Assembly: GCF_000144405.1 (NCBI RefSeq)
Contig: NC_014370.1
Location: forward strand, 1,732,409 to 1,796,408
From: Prevotella melaninogenica ATCC 25845
GTDB lineage: Bacteria > Bacteroidota > Bacteroidia > Bacteroidales > Bacteroidaceae
DNA: 64,000 nucleotides
Reading direction: 5' to 3'
Positions within the stretch are counted from its first letter, which is position 1. Every line of letters begins with the position of its first letter. The notes beneath the pieces are model-generated. The model saw only the letters and a list, made by a program, of their open reading frames with translations, made no database searches and had not been told where the DNA came from. Positions 25,534 to 34,419 of the stretch are shown in pieces. Both the position numbers and the translations under genes were made by a program.

Positions 25534-26298
25534 TTATTTCTTAGGAAACAGACAAGGGATATTCCTTTTCAACCATCGGTTTAACTTCTCCATCGGGGTT
25601 CGTTTCCAACTATGAGCACAATAGTGTATGGCGTATGAAGCTGGTGTTGCCTCATACTTGTTGCCTGCAAAGATTTCCGAACGGAATACCATCATATTGT
25701 CTTCGAGTGGTTGATCTTTATCCAAGTATTTAAAACCATACTTTTCCATTACCCTTGCATAGACAAATGGAGAGATAACTCCCTTACCATTAGAGCCTTC
25801 TGGATAAATAAACTCACGCTTCTCATAGTCGTCTAAGACGTCTTTAACAAACTGACAGCCAGCCTCAGAACCCATCACTGCCGCCTGAATCTGTATTCCT
25901 GAGACGAAATCATCCTTGATACGATTACCTTCTTTATCAATCATATCCATCGCACCGGTCATCTCTATCTGCTTTGGATGATACTCTAATGAAGTGAAGA
26001 ACTTATAGTTAAGGAATTCATCAAATGACTTCAACACCTTTACATCAGAGTCAAGATAAATACCACCTTCGGTATATAGCGCATACATACGGATATAATC
26101 TGCAGCAAAAGCCCACTTACGTTGCTCGAAAGCTTCGCGCACATAGACTGGAGCCTTTGACATATCGAAGTTCTCAGTGTTCCATAATTTTATCTCATAG
26201 TCGGGCAACACCTTCCTCCAAGTGTCCATACACTTCTGTATTTTATCAGGATATGGGTCGTTGCTGAGCCAGCAGTAATGAATGACTTTGGGTATCAT
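25534..26298 (-). CDS. Family 32 glycosyltransferase
   Basis: The start IPKVIHYCWLSNDPYP and the block AADYIRMYALYTEGGIYLDSDVKV are hallmarks of the GT32 family (Gly_transf_sug, DXD at residues 83-85). These GT-A enzymes are common in capsule and O-antigen clusters. At 254 residues the size is typical. The gene starts 28 bases after the GT2 gene and is 2 bases from the GT87-like gene. Confidence 0.92.
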   Translation of the reverse strand: MIPKVIHYCWLSNDPYPDKIQKCMDTWRKVLPDYEIKLWNTENFDMSKAPVYVREAFEQRKWAFAADYIRMYALYTEGGIYLDSDVKVLKSFDEFLNYKFFTSLEYHPKQIEMTGAMDMIDKEGNRIKDDFVSGIQIQAAVMGSEAGCQFVKDVLDDYEKREFIYPEGSNGKGVISPFVYARVMEKYGFKYLDKDQPLEDNMMVFRSEIFAGNKYEATPASYAIHYCAHSWKRTPMEKLNRWLKRNIPCLFPKK

Positions 26299-26326
26299 AG
26301 CTATATGGTTATTAATTGTTACTAAC

Positions 26327-27040
26327 TTATTGATTCTTTAATTTACAGAGGAAATAGACGAAATAAAGACGTGGTAGAAGTCGAATCTGCTCTAAACATC
26401 CGTCTAATTCTCTGATAATTCGTATGTTGTCATATAGTCCTCGTGATCGGTTCGTGTTGGAAACACCCGTTGTATCAAAGTTGGCAATAGCAAAAGGCAG
26501 TTGAAGAAAGCGATAATGCTTTTTCCAAAGCAACTTATACAACTTGAAGTCTGCTGACATTCGATGACTTGTATCGTATGGGAAAGTTCGAAGACAGGCT
26601 GTACGTGTCAGACAACTTTGATGACAAAAGTACATTCTATGACTATTATGCGGTGGCTCTGCAGCCTTAACAGTTCCATTCTTTACGACATCACCATAAA
26701 TAACATCAGCCTCACGCGGAACTTGAAAAATCCGATTCAAAACGTCATCAGCAGCAAATGTGTCACCAGCATTGAGAAAGATGCACCACTCTCCTGTAGC
26801 CATTGCAACTCCTTTGTTCATTGCATCATAGATACCCTCGTCTTGTTCCGTTATCCAATGACTGATATGAGCTTCATACTTACGAATTATCTCTATCGTA
26901 CCATCGGTAGAACCGCCATCAACAACAACGTATTCAATGTGCTCATACTGCTGTGCCAAAACGCTACGGATAGTCTTCTCTATCAGTGATACAGCGTTAT
27001 AACAAACGGTAATGACCGTAACTAAAGGCTTTTCTATCAT
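26327..27040 (-). CDS. Family 2 glycosyltransferase (WcaA-like)
   Basis: I chose the ATG at 27040 (MIEKPLVTVITVCYN), which begins directly before the first GT2 strand; an ATG 7 codons upstream gives a short extra tail. GT2 motifs are VITVCYNAVSLIEKTI, VVDGGSTDGTIEII and CIFLNAGDTFA, with MSADFKLYKLLWKK near the C-terminal acceptor region. This type (PF00535) adds sugars to a growing surface polysaccharide. It is the first gene of the minus-strand GT operon. Confidence 0.9.
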   Translation of the reverse strand: MIEKPLVTVITVCYNAVSLIEKTIRSVLAQQYEHIEYVVVDGGSTDGTIEIIRKYEAHISHWITEQDEGIYDAMNKGVAMATGEWCIFLNAGDTFAADDVLNRIFQVPREADVIYGDVVKNGTVKAAEPPHNSHRMYFCHQSCLTRTACLRTFPYDTSHRMSADFKLYKLLWKKHYRFLQLPFAIANFDTTGVSNTNRSRGLYDNIRIIRELDGCLEQIRLLPRLYFVYFLCKLKNQ

Positions 27041-27194
27041 AGTAATGAATAATTCAAACACATTTTATACCAATAAAACACATTGCCTTTACCAAATCAG
27101 TAGGTATTTCTATCTTTCAAATATACTTTCCAACAAATCCGATAATGCGTTGTTTTTTTCAATTGGCATAATGCAAATGTACAGAAAAAAATCG

Positions 27195-27203
27195 TATCTT
27201 TGC
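27195..27203 (+). promoter_or_regulatory. -7 box immediately upstream of a GT2 gene
   Basis: TATCTTTGC is a perfect -7 box and ends only 7 bases before the ATG at 27211, so transcription would start at or within a few bases of the start codon. Confidence 0.65.
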
Positions 27204-27210
27204 CCATAAG

Positions 27211-27996
27211 ATGGAAAAAAAAGAGATATCAGTTGTTATCAACACCTACAATGCTGAGAAATTCCTGCAGCGTGTACTCGACTCCGTTAAGGACTTCGAT
27301 GAGGTTGTTATCTGCGATATGGAGAGTACTGACCATACCGTGGAGATTGCTCAACGTGCCGGATGTAAGGTTGTTACTTTCCCAAAAGGTAATCATACCT
27401 GTGTCGAACCAGCCCGAAACTTTGCCATACAAAGTGCTAAAAGCCCGTGGGTACTCGTCGTTGATGCTGACGAATTGGTGACACCAGAACTGAGATCTTA
27501 TCTCTATCAGCACATCGACAAGCCTAACTGTGCGAAAGGTCTTTATATTCCAAGGCAGAACCGATTTATGAATACCCCTAAGAAAGGATTTTCAAAGGAT
27601 TACCAACTACGCTTCTTTATCTGCGAAGGAACTGTATGGCCTCCATACATACACTCCATTCCACAAGTGCAGGGATCTGTTGAACACATCAATAACCATC
27701 TTTACAACGTACAATTAATTCACTTAGCGGAGAACTATTTAGCTGATATGTTAGAGAAATGCAACCGCTATACCACTAACGAAGTCCTCAAAAAACAGGG
27801 CAAGAACTATGGAGTTGGTGCATTACTCTTCCGTCCTTTCTGGCGTTTCTTCAAATCCTACTTTATGAATGGAGAAATAAGAAACGGTGTTACAGGTTTT
27901 ATTGATAGTGTTATGACAGGCTTCTACCAGTTTATGATTGTTGCGAAAGTAATAGAGGCAAGGATAAAGAAACAGAGTGAAGACGAACAGAAATAA
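27211..27996 (+). CDS. Family 2 glycosyltransferase (WaaE/KdtX-like)
   Basis: The 261-residue product begins EISVVINTYNAEKFLQRVLD and has CDMESTDHTVEIA and VLVVDADELVTPELR, the pattern of the WaaE/KdtX group of LPS core beta-glucosyltransferases. It is monocistronic: promoter 8 bases before the ATG and terminator after the stop. It faces the convergent LTA-synthase-like gene. There is no other upstream ATG, so the message is probably leaderless. The acceptor is inferred to be LPS core or a similar glycan. Confidence 0.88.
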   Translation: MEKKEISVVINTYNAEKFLQRVLDSVKDFDEVVICDMESTDHTVEIAQRAGCKVVTFPKGNHTCVEPARNFAIQSAKSPWVLVVDADELVTPELRSYLYQHIDKPNCAKGLYIPRQNRFMNTPKKGFSKDYQLRFFICEGTVWPPYIHSIPQVQGSVEHINNHLYNVQLIHLAENYLADMLEKCNRYTTNEVLKKQGKNYGVGALLFRPFWRFFKSYFMNGEIRNGVTGFIDSVMTGFYQFMIVAKVIEARIKKQSEDEQK

Positions 27997-28018
27997 ACGA
28001 ATCATTATAATATAACAA

Positions 28019-28052
28019 TAGAGGGTGTAAGCTTCAAAACTTACACCCTCTA
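28019..28052. terminator. Bidirectional terminator
   Basis: A 13-bp perfect stem (TAGAGGGTGTAAG) with an 8-base loop between convergent genes, followed by CGTTTTG on the plus strand. Confidence 0.85.
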
Positions 28053-28060
28053 TCGTTTTG

Positions 28061-30043
28061 TTACTGTTGCGTCCTCCAATACAAACCAAAATACACCTGA
28101 CGGAGTAGGTTGCGGGCTGCCGTAAGTCGCTCAGCCTTATTTTGATAGCTTGGTATAGCTTCTATCTGGTCAACGTTTGCACTATAATAAGTACTGTCCG
28201 AAACGGACGTATCTAAGAGGTTTTTACCCATCTTGAAATACTTTGTATTACGGAAAGCAAAGGGGGCGACCGTTGCTAAGATATCATCATGACTTCCCCA
28301 TCGATTAGTTAGCTTGTTATAAGCCTCCTTGCGTAGGTAAGGTGGGAGATAGACATAGAGCGGAACGGAATGTTCATACCGCTTATCGATTACATCATTA
28401 TTAAGAATAACGCGCACGTTATGGTCACCTGTGATAACAAGTATCGTATTCTTTGCTGCTGCAGAGGCTTTGAAGCGATTGAGAAAGTCATTCAGTGTCT
28501 TGTTATAATAGCGGAATCCAGTGAGATACTTATCCAAAACCTTACGATTATGCTCTGCAAAACACTTCTTACCATAGAAAGAATCGGGCAAAGGAGGAAG
28601 TTTCAAGTCCTTTGGGAACTCAAAAGGTGGATGATTTGTCGTCGTCATCACAGTTATCATCTGCCGTTTCTTTGATGGTTTATTTAACTTATCTAACAAT
28701 GCTTGGAAGAGGTATTCATCGTAAACACCAATACTATTATAAGTCGCATGAGGATAGTCTTTCAAGAGAAAGAACTTATCGTAGACTGCATCAAACTGCT
28801 GATGAGGCAATGCTTCAGCACAGTTCTCCCACGCAGCATCCATTCCCGACATAAACATCGTTGTATAGTTGCTGGCTTTGAAAGGTAAGGCAATCGACGT
28901 AGGCAGCGTATTGAAACGATAAGATGAAGTAAAGAAGTGTGGAAAAGGAGTAGACACAAAGAGGTTTTCAAGCGAATTTATCGTACCATTCTGAACCGAT
29001 TGGAAGTTGCGGAAAAGCAAATCTTCTTTGAAATGACGGTCCAAACCGAAGTTCATCTCCGCATCCTTCTGTTGGAGATTGAACAGATAATTACTCCAAC
29101 TCTCGCTATAAATAATTACAACATTAGGCTGTGGTTGCTTTAAACTGTCACCCACTTCTGCGAATAATGCATGTTGCAAGGCTGTTAGCGTGTCGTTCTT
29201 TGCTATCTTTATCTGCCCATCGGTATAAACATCTAATGCTTCTTGCAGACTCTTAAACTTATATTGTGCTAATAAGTCATCTGTACTCTCAACCTTAAAG
29301 GCCTTAGCTTTCTCTTTACAAGCCTTCTTCAACATGTAGATAGCATTGGGAACAAGGTCGTTCAGAAGCTTCTGATTTGATACAAAGGTGTCTTCTATCT
29401 GCAAAGGGAAACGCCATACCGACCCACGCATACCAATAACTACAAAAGCAATATACAGTAAAATGATAACCGAAAGTTTAATAAGCTGACCGCGTGAAGT
29501 CTTCCGACCGCCTAAAGAACAGTTCGTTTGACGAGCCAACACCTTATCTGATTCTATTCTACGAATGACATAAAGGATCAATAATGAGAGGAAAAGGAAG
29601 GCTAAACCTTCATAAACACAATGGTATTCTTCCCATATCGCCTGTATCAAACTTATTGGTCCTTCATTGAAGAAATCAAAGAAAGTGAGGTTAATATGGC
29701 TATTGAAATTAGAAAAGAAGCCCAAATCTATACCGCTGAGTGCCAGTATAAGAATGTTGACAATAGCGTAATAAACCTTACGGAAACGGCTCAATACACG
29801 ATCAGTCCACGGCTTACGAAGGGCTGCAAAAACAAAGGTCAGAACTGTTGGAAGCAACAAAACGTAACAAACTACCTGCATATCAAAACGCAGGACATTG
29901 AAAAGTAAACGTGGAAGAACAGTTAGGTTGCTGCCTATAAGACCCATCGGAACAAACGCAATAGCAAAGCAAATGCGCACAAAAAATAGGATAACAAGGA
30001 TGACAGCAGAGTGCTTTAGCAGATATGTTAAGTTCTTATACAT
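28061..30043 (-). CDS. LTA synthase-like sulfatase family protein
   Basis: Five N-terminal membrane helices (to about residue 215) are followed by a sulfatase-fold domain outside the membrane. Metal-site segments are VVIIYSESWSN and VITGDHNVRV; the likely nucleophile Thr is in NGTINSLENLF. The family transfers phosphoglycerol or phosphoethanolamine from phospholipids to envelope glycans or lipids. In a Gram-negative Bacteroidota cell the acceptor is not teichoic acid; lipid A, capsule or an osmoregulated glycan is more likely (inference). At 660 residues it is of usual length. It is surrounded by GT genes, supporting an envelope role. Upstream it borders the 22-bp CATG array. Confidence 0.88.
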   Translation of the reverse strand: MYKNLTYLLKHSAVILVILFFVRICFAIAFVPMGLIGSNLTVLPRLLFNVLRFDMQVVCYVLLLPTVLTFVFAALRKPWTDRVLSRFRKVYYAIVNILILALSGIDLGFFSNFNSHINLTFFDFFNEGPISLIQAIWEEYHCVYEGLAFLFLSLLILYVIRRIESDKVLARQTNCSLGGRKTSRGQLIKLSVIILLYIAFVVIGMRGSVWRFPLQIEDTFVSNQKLLNDLVPNAIYMLKKACKEKAKAFKVESTDDLLAQYKFKSLQEALDVYTDGQIKIAKNDTLTALQHALFAEVGDSLKQPQPNVVIIYSESWSNYLFNLQQKDAEMNFGLDRHFKEDLLFRNFQSVQNGTINSLENLFVSTPFPHFFTSSYRFNTLPTSIALPFKASNYTTMFMSGMDAAWENCAEALPHQQFDAVYDKFFLLKDYPHATYNSIGVYDEYLFQALLDKLNKPSKKRQMITVMTTTNHPPFEFPKDLKLPPLPDSFYGKKCFAEHNRKVLDKYLTGFRYYNKTLNDFLNRFKASAAAKNTILVITGDHNVRVILNNDVIDKRYEHSVPLYVYLPPYLRKEAYNKLTNRWGSHDDILATVAPFAFRNTKYFKMGKNLLDTSVSDSTYYSANVDQIEAIPSYQNKAERLTAARNLLRQVYFGLYWRTQQ

Positions 30044-30372
30044 TATTTCTTATTACTTATTTCGGGGTTTGTTCTTACTTATTTCGACTTTAAAATAGAA
30101 TGTTTTCTGTAACAACAGAGCATCAAGAGTCATTGTTCTTATCGTTATTTCTACTCATAATAAGCATCATAAGTAGACTTCCCGACAGCTTGTGGCTATT
30201 TTTTTTCATGTAAATAAATATTTTTCTTCATGACAATAAATATTTATTTTCATGAAAATAATTCTTTCTTTTCATGAAAATAATTCACTAAAAGACGTCG
30301 ATTGTATGACCATACACTACGGAATATTGATGAACTGTTACTGTTTTCTTATGTTATTTACGGCTTCAAAGA
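30044..30372. other. Intergenic region with CATG array
   Basis: The 329-base gap between two minus-strand genes contains the 22-bp CATG array (30200-30290). No gene is seen. I found no convincing promoter for the downstream sulfatase gene. Confidence 0.6.
30200..30290. repeat. 22-bp CATG array, locus 1
   Basis: Units centred on (T)TTTCATG(A): the C of CATG is at 30207, 30229, 30251 and 30273, spaced 22, 22, 22. The 18-base spacers are A+T-only or nearly so (for example AAATATTT). Other loci: 39132, 49211, 55774. Confidence 0.9.
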
Positions 30373-31188
30373 CTATATGATATTGCGAAAGAGATTATCA
30401 AAGTAGTCAAAGCAATCCTCTTGTAAGGGCTTGTTGATATCTTTAATCCAATACAATGGAGTGTTACGATACATTGATGCAACGAGGGTAAACGTACTCG
30501 GTGGACCGATTAGATAGTCGCAATGAGATAGAAGACACAGGTCCTCTCCCGGATTACCTTGTGGAAAGACGACATTTTCTTGCCCAAAAGCCTCGCTATA
30601 AGCTTGCTTATTGAGTTTTGGATCATTACCACAAATATAGATTACAACACGTTTATTAGGATGAAGGAGGATAAACTGACGGATAATATTAATCATCTGC
30701 TTATCGTCATAGAGAAATCTACCATCATTCCATGTGGCATAATCACCACGACGGATATGTACACCCAATCTGATGATACCCTCTTTAGACGATACTTCAA
30801 GCAATGAAGTAACCTTGCTTTCTATGTGAGAATCAAAAGCAAATAAGGATAATATCTCTGGCTTATACTGTAAGAAAAGGTCATACCAACGAGCAAACCA
30901 CCCCTCAGCAACAAGACATCCACGCCTCATTGCTTTTTCCTTTTCAGTTAAGTCTTCGTCAGGTGTATCAAATGTGACGGTAGGTATTAGCTTTAATTGG
31001 GCTGCATACTTTGCAAAAAGATAAACAAAAAAATTATGCCAACGAGTCCTACAGATATGAAAGTATTGATACTTGTAAGCAAATCGCATTGAAACCGTCT
31101 TCCGATTGTTCGCCCTTGCCCAAGCATATAGATGTCCATATTGCAGAATGTTATTACACATCCGCCCTTTATCTCTTACAAAAATCAT
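30373..31188 (-). CDS. Family 11 glycosyltransferase (alpha-1,2-fucosyltransferase-like)
   Basis: The 271-residue product has the GDP-fucose motif HIRRGDY (His144-Tyr150) and an N-terminal GRMCNNILQY that replaces the usual GGLGNQLFQY. The C-terminal block FPQGNPGEDLCLLSHCDYLIGPPSTFTL (read in parts) is the family's conserved end. GT11 enzymes add L-fucose to galactose, giving H-antigen-like structures on O-antigen or capsule. Its start overlaps the LpxL-like gene by 4 bases, so translation is coupled. The departures in the N-terminal motif leave the exact activity open. Confidence 0.85.
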   Translation of the reverse strand: MIFVRDKGRMCNNILQYGHLYAWARANNRKTVSMRFAYKYQYFHICRTRWHNFFVYLFAKYAAQLKLIPTVTFDTPDEDLTEKEKAMRRGCLVAEGWFARWYDLFLQYKPEILSLFAFDSHIESKVTSLLEVSSKEGIIRLGVHIRRGDYATWNDGRFLYDDKQMINIIRQFILLHPNKRVVIYICGNDPKLNKQAYSEAFGQENVVFPQGNPGEDLCLLSHCDYLIGPPSTFTLVASMYRNTPLYWIKDINKPLQEDCFDYFDNLFRNII

Positions 31189-32159
31189 TCCTTATCTTTT
31201 TTCCTTATAATCTCATCCAGTGGCTCCAAACTTACTCTTCCAGTCTTCTCATCATAGCGTAAGTTAAACTCTTCGCGCGTACGCTTCCATCTTTTATGAC
31301 TCCAAAGATAAAGTTCTGGCTGTCGACGGATAGTTTCTTCTAACAACTGAAAGTATTTATCGGTTATTTCCCAATCCTTATATTTTGCTGGTTCAGTGGT
31401 TATCAACTTGAAATCACACTGATAATAGCCTCTTCGAACACGTGAGACATCACCATAGAAAACGGCTTGTCCTGTCTTCTTTATGATACGTTCACTACCT
31501 GTTAAGACGGGTGTATCGTGATTTAGGAAGTCTACCCAATGATGAATATTATTCCAGAAAGGTGCTTGATCAGCGATATACCCAATCACAATAGGTTGTT
31601 TCTTCTGGCGATAAGAAACTACTTGTCGCAGTGTCTCTGCCATTGGAATACAAAGTGCATGATGTTTTTCGCGTACAGACTTGAAGAGTTTATCAAATCG
31701 TTCGTTCTTCAACGGATGATAAACTTGGCAACACTGTGCCTTCTCAGAAACCCATAAAGGCAAGGATGTTATAAACTCCCAATTACCATAATGTCCAAGA
31801 TATACAGCACAGGATACTCCCTTTTCAAGCAACTCGTTCATTTCTTCTATTCCTGTGAAAACCATCCTCTGACGAAGTTCACGCTTACTCATATTGAGAA
31901 GCTTGATAGTTTCTACAAGATAATCACAGAAGTAATGATAAAAACCACGTTCTATACGCTGCAATTCAGCCTCATCTTTCTCTGGAAAACTGTCCTTGAG
32001 GTTCTTCCAAATAACCTTATGACGATACTTTACAACCTTTCCGACCAAAAGATAAAGGCAGTAAGAAAAGACATAAAGTAGGCTCATTGGCAACAAAGAC
32101 ATCGTATACCAAAAGGTATATGATAGTGCGTAAGCAATATAAGAAAGTCCTTTTTTCAT
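31185..32159 (-). CDS. LpxL/HtrB-family lipid A acyltransferase
   Basis: The catalytic HX4E motif is at His123-Glu128 (LGHYGNWEF), preceded by an N-terminal membrane segment (residues 8-40). Also visible are the conserved YIADQAPFWN and a C-terminal LYLWSHKRWKR, matching the WxHRRxK signature of the family. The enzyme adds a secondary acyl chain to Kdo-lipid A at the inner membrane. It sits between the MsbA-like exporter (35 bases upstream) and GT11, which fits lipid A or LPS maturation. Only one LpxL-like gene is present in this window. Confidence 0.93.
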   Translation of the reverse strand: MKKGLSYIAYALSYTFWYTMSLLPMSLLYVFSYCLYLLVGKVVKYRHKVIWKNLKDSFPEKDEAELQRIERGFYHYFCDYLVETIKLLNMSKRELRQRMVFTGIEEMNELLEKGVSCAVYLGHYGNWEFITSLPLWVSEKAQCCQVYHPLKNERFDKLFKSVREKHHALCIPMAETLRQVVSYRQKKQPIVIGYIADQAPFWNNIHHWVDFLNHDTPVLTGSERIIKKTGQAVFYGDVSRVRRGYYQCDFKLITTEPAKYKDWEITDKYFQLLEETIRRQPELYLWSHKRWKRTREEFNLRYDEKTGRVSLEPLDEIIRKKDKE

Positions 32160-32194
32160 TTTACAAGAAGTCTATCTATCTTCAATGAAATTAC

Positions 32195-34054
32195 TTATAT
32201 CTCCTGCATATCATGCAGTTTCTTATAGTAGCCTTCGATATCCATAAGTTCATCGTGCGTACCCCGCTCTACAATCTCACCTTCGTGCAGTACGCAAATC
32301 TCATCGCTATTCTTGATAGTAGATAGGCGATGCGCTACAGCTATGGTCGTACGCGTCTTCATAAGCTTATAAAGGGCATCCTGTACAAGGCGCTCACTCT
32401 CTGTATCGAGGGCTGATGTCGCTTCGTCAAGGATAAGGATTGGAGGGTTTTTAAGGATAGCACGCGCAATACTTACACGCTGACGCTGTCCACCAGAGAG
32501 GCGTCCACCACGATCACCGATGTTTGTGTCGTATCCTCGCTCACTATGCATGATAAACTCATGAGCGTTGGCAATCTTCGCAGCTTCGACTATTGCCTCA
32601 TCTGTAGCATTGACACCGAAAGAGATGTTATTCTTGAAACTATCGTTGAAAAGGATTGCCTCTTGGTTTACATTACCAATAAGCTGGCGGAGATCGTGTA
32701 CTCCTAAATCCTTAATATTGATTCCGTCAATGAGAATCTCACCTTCCTGCACATCGTAGTAACGAGGGATGAGGTCGAGCAAGGTAGACTTTCCGCTACC
32801 GCTCTGTCCTACCAAGGCAACAGTCTTACCCTTTGGAATAACGAGGTTGATATCCTTCAATACCCAGTGGAGTTCTGGCTTGCCCTCATCGTCCTTACCA
32901 TCTGTATAAGCAAAGCTGACATGTCGGAACTCAATCTCATGTTCGAAGCTATCAATATGCACTGGTTTCTCAGGTTCTTGTATCTTCACTTCTGCCTGTA
33001 GAATTTTGTCAATACGATCCATTGAAGCAAGTCCCTTAGGAATGTTATAGCCTGCGCGGGAGAATTCCTTCAATGGATTGAGAATACTATAGAGGATAAC
33101 AAGATAGTAGATGAAGGTAGGACCGCTGATAATTGGTGATTCACCCAAGACAAGGGTACCACCAAACCAAAGTACGACAACAATCATGACCGTTCCAAGG
33201 AACTCACTCATCGGATGCGCTAACTGCTGACGAATGTTCACACGCATGATGTCGCTGCGGTATTCTGAGTTGATCTTATCAAAGCGTTCGTTCATCATTC
33301 CTTCAGCACAGAAGGCTTTGATGACTCTTAATCCGCCTAAAGTCTCTTCCACCTGACTCATCGTATCACTCCACAACTTCTGTGCTGTCATACTGTTCTG
33401 CTTTAGCTTTCTACCAACAAAGCCCATAAACCATCCGAAGATAGGTACGAAAATGAGCGTGAAGAGTGTCAACTGCCAAGAGATAACAAGTAGTGTGGTA
33501 AAGTAAATGATGATAAGAACAGGGTTCTTAAAGAGCATGTCGATAGATGACATGATAGAGTTGTCAACCTCTTGAACATCACCACTCATACGAGCGATGA
33601 TGTCTCCCTTTCTTTCCTCACTGAAGAAGCCAAGAGAAAGAGATGTAATCTTCTCATAGAGTTGGTTGCGAATATCACGCACTACGCCTGTTCGGATAGG
33701 AATGATTGATGCAGAAGAAAGGAAATAGGCACCAGTCTTTAGGAAAGTCATAAAGGCAAGAATCAAACCGATAGCCAACAGGACGGTTGTTGGTCCCCAA
33801 CTGGTGATGTATATCTGCGTGTAATAATCTGCATTGTTCGATAGTACCTCCTTAAAAGAACCTTCGCTCCAAGCCATTGCACGCGTTGCTCCCGTTCCTG
33901 CATCTACCTTAAAAAGAATCTGAAGGAGTGGGATAAGGGTAGCAAAGGAGAATATATTGAGAAAGGCTGACAATATATTAAAAATAATTGACAGCACAAG
34001 GTACTTCTTATAGGGTGGTATGAACCTGCGTAAAACGTGTATGAATTCCTTCAT
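32195..34054 (-). CDS. MsbA-like ABC exporter (ATP-binding and permease)
   Basis: A full half-transporter: six membrane helices (residues ~20-310) followed by the nucleotide-binding domain. Walker A is LVGQSGSGKST, the signature RLSGGQRQRVSIAR, Walker B ILILDEATSALD and the H-loop AHRLST. Length (619) is normal for MsbA-like lipid flippases. The neighbours (LpxL-like acyltransferase, GT11) support lipid A-core export, but drug or other lipid export is possible. The gene is in a four-gene operon beginning with a 78-codon ORF 33 bases upstream. Confidence 0.92.
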   Translation of the reverse strand: MKEFIHVLRRFIPPYKKYLVLSIIFNILSAFLNIFSFATLIPLLQILFKVDAGTGATRAMAWSEGSFKEVLSNNADYYTQIYITSWGPTTVLLAIGLILAFMTFLKTGAYFLSSASIIPIRTGVVRDIRNQLYEKITSLSLGFFSEERKGDIIARMSGDVQEVDNSIMSSIDMLFKNPVLIIIYFTTLLVISWQLTLFTLIFVPIFGWFMGFVGRKLKQNSMTAQKLWSDTMSQVEETLGGLRVIKAFCAEGMMNERFDKINSEYRSDIMRVNIRQQLAHPMSEFLGTVMIVVVLWFGGTLVLGESPIISGPTFIYYLVILYSILNPLKEFSRAGYNIPKGLASMDRIDKILQAEVKIQEPEKPVHIDSFEHEIEFRHVSFAYTDGKDDEGKPELHWVLKDINLVIPKGKTVALVGQSGSGKSTLLDLIPRYYDVQEGEILIDGINIKDLGVHDLRQLIGNVNQEAILFNDSFKNNISFGVNATDEAIVEAAKIANAHEFIMHSERGYDTNIGDRGGRLSGGQRQRVSIARAILKNPPILILDEATSALDTESERLVQDALYKLMKTRTTIAVAHRLSTIKNSDEICVLHEGEIVERGTHDELMDIEGYYKKLHDMQEI

Positions 34055-34087
34055 AGATATGTTATCTGGTTATCCAATTTTCTATTT

Positions 34088-34324
34088 TTATAATATGGAC
34101 TGGCGCCCCTCCTGTATACTCAACTTCATAGTATCAATATCAACATCAGACCATGAACCAGCAAGACTACCGAGCAAACCAAGTTTCTCTTTATGCTCCA
34201 GCTTTGCTTCCTCTTCTTTTGCTTCATGAATAAGTCGCTCACCCAGCCAACGTTTGACTCTCGGAGAGAGTGACATTGAGTTGACGAAGTTCAGGAAACT
34301 TCCAATATTGATAACTGCATCCAT
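34088..34324 (-). CDS. Small 78-residue protein, antitoxin-like C-terminus
   Basis: A short gene between the miaB terminator and the ABC exporter, in the same direction. The product is helical: FLNFVNSMSLSPRVKRWLGE, then HEAKEEEAKLEHKEKLG, ending in LAGSWSDVDIDTMKLSIQEG. The end resembles the toxin-binding tail of type II antitoxins (pattern G-x-W-x-D-D-x-D-x-x-x-x-I-x-x-x-R). No partner toxin is adjacent, so it would be an orphan. It is supported as a gene by its tight operon spacing (33 bases) and absence of any other feature there. Function unproven. Confidence 0.65.
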   Translation of the reverse strand: MDAVINIGSFLNFVNSMSLSPRVKRWLGERLIHEAKEEEAKLEHKEKLGLLGSLAGSWSDVDIDTMKLSIQEGRQSIL

Positions 34325-34370
34325 ACTACTTCTTATTTAAATTCCTATGTGCAAATATAAGTATAAATAG

Positions 34371-34399
34371 TAAAACCGCAAAATTGTTTTGCGGTTTTA
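34371..34399 (-). terminator. Terminator of miaB
   Basis: Perfect 13-bp stem TAAAACCGCAAAA with a 3-base loop, 21 bases past the miaB stop. Flanked by T-rich DNA on both sides. Confidence 0.8.
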
Positions 34400-34419
34400 T
34401 CTTTTTATATAAACTATAT

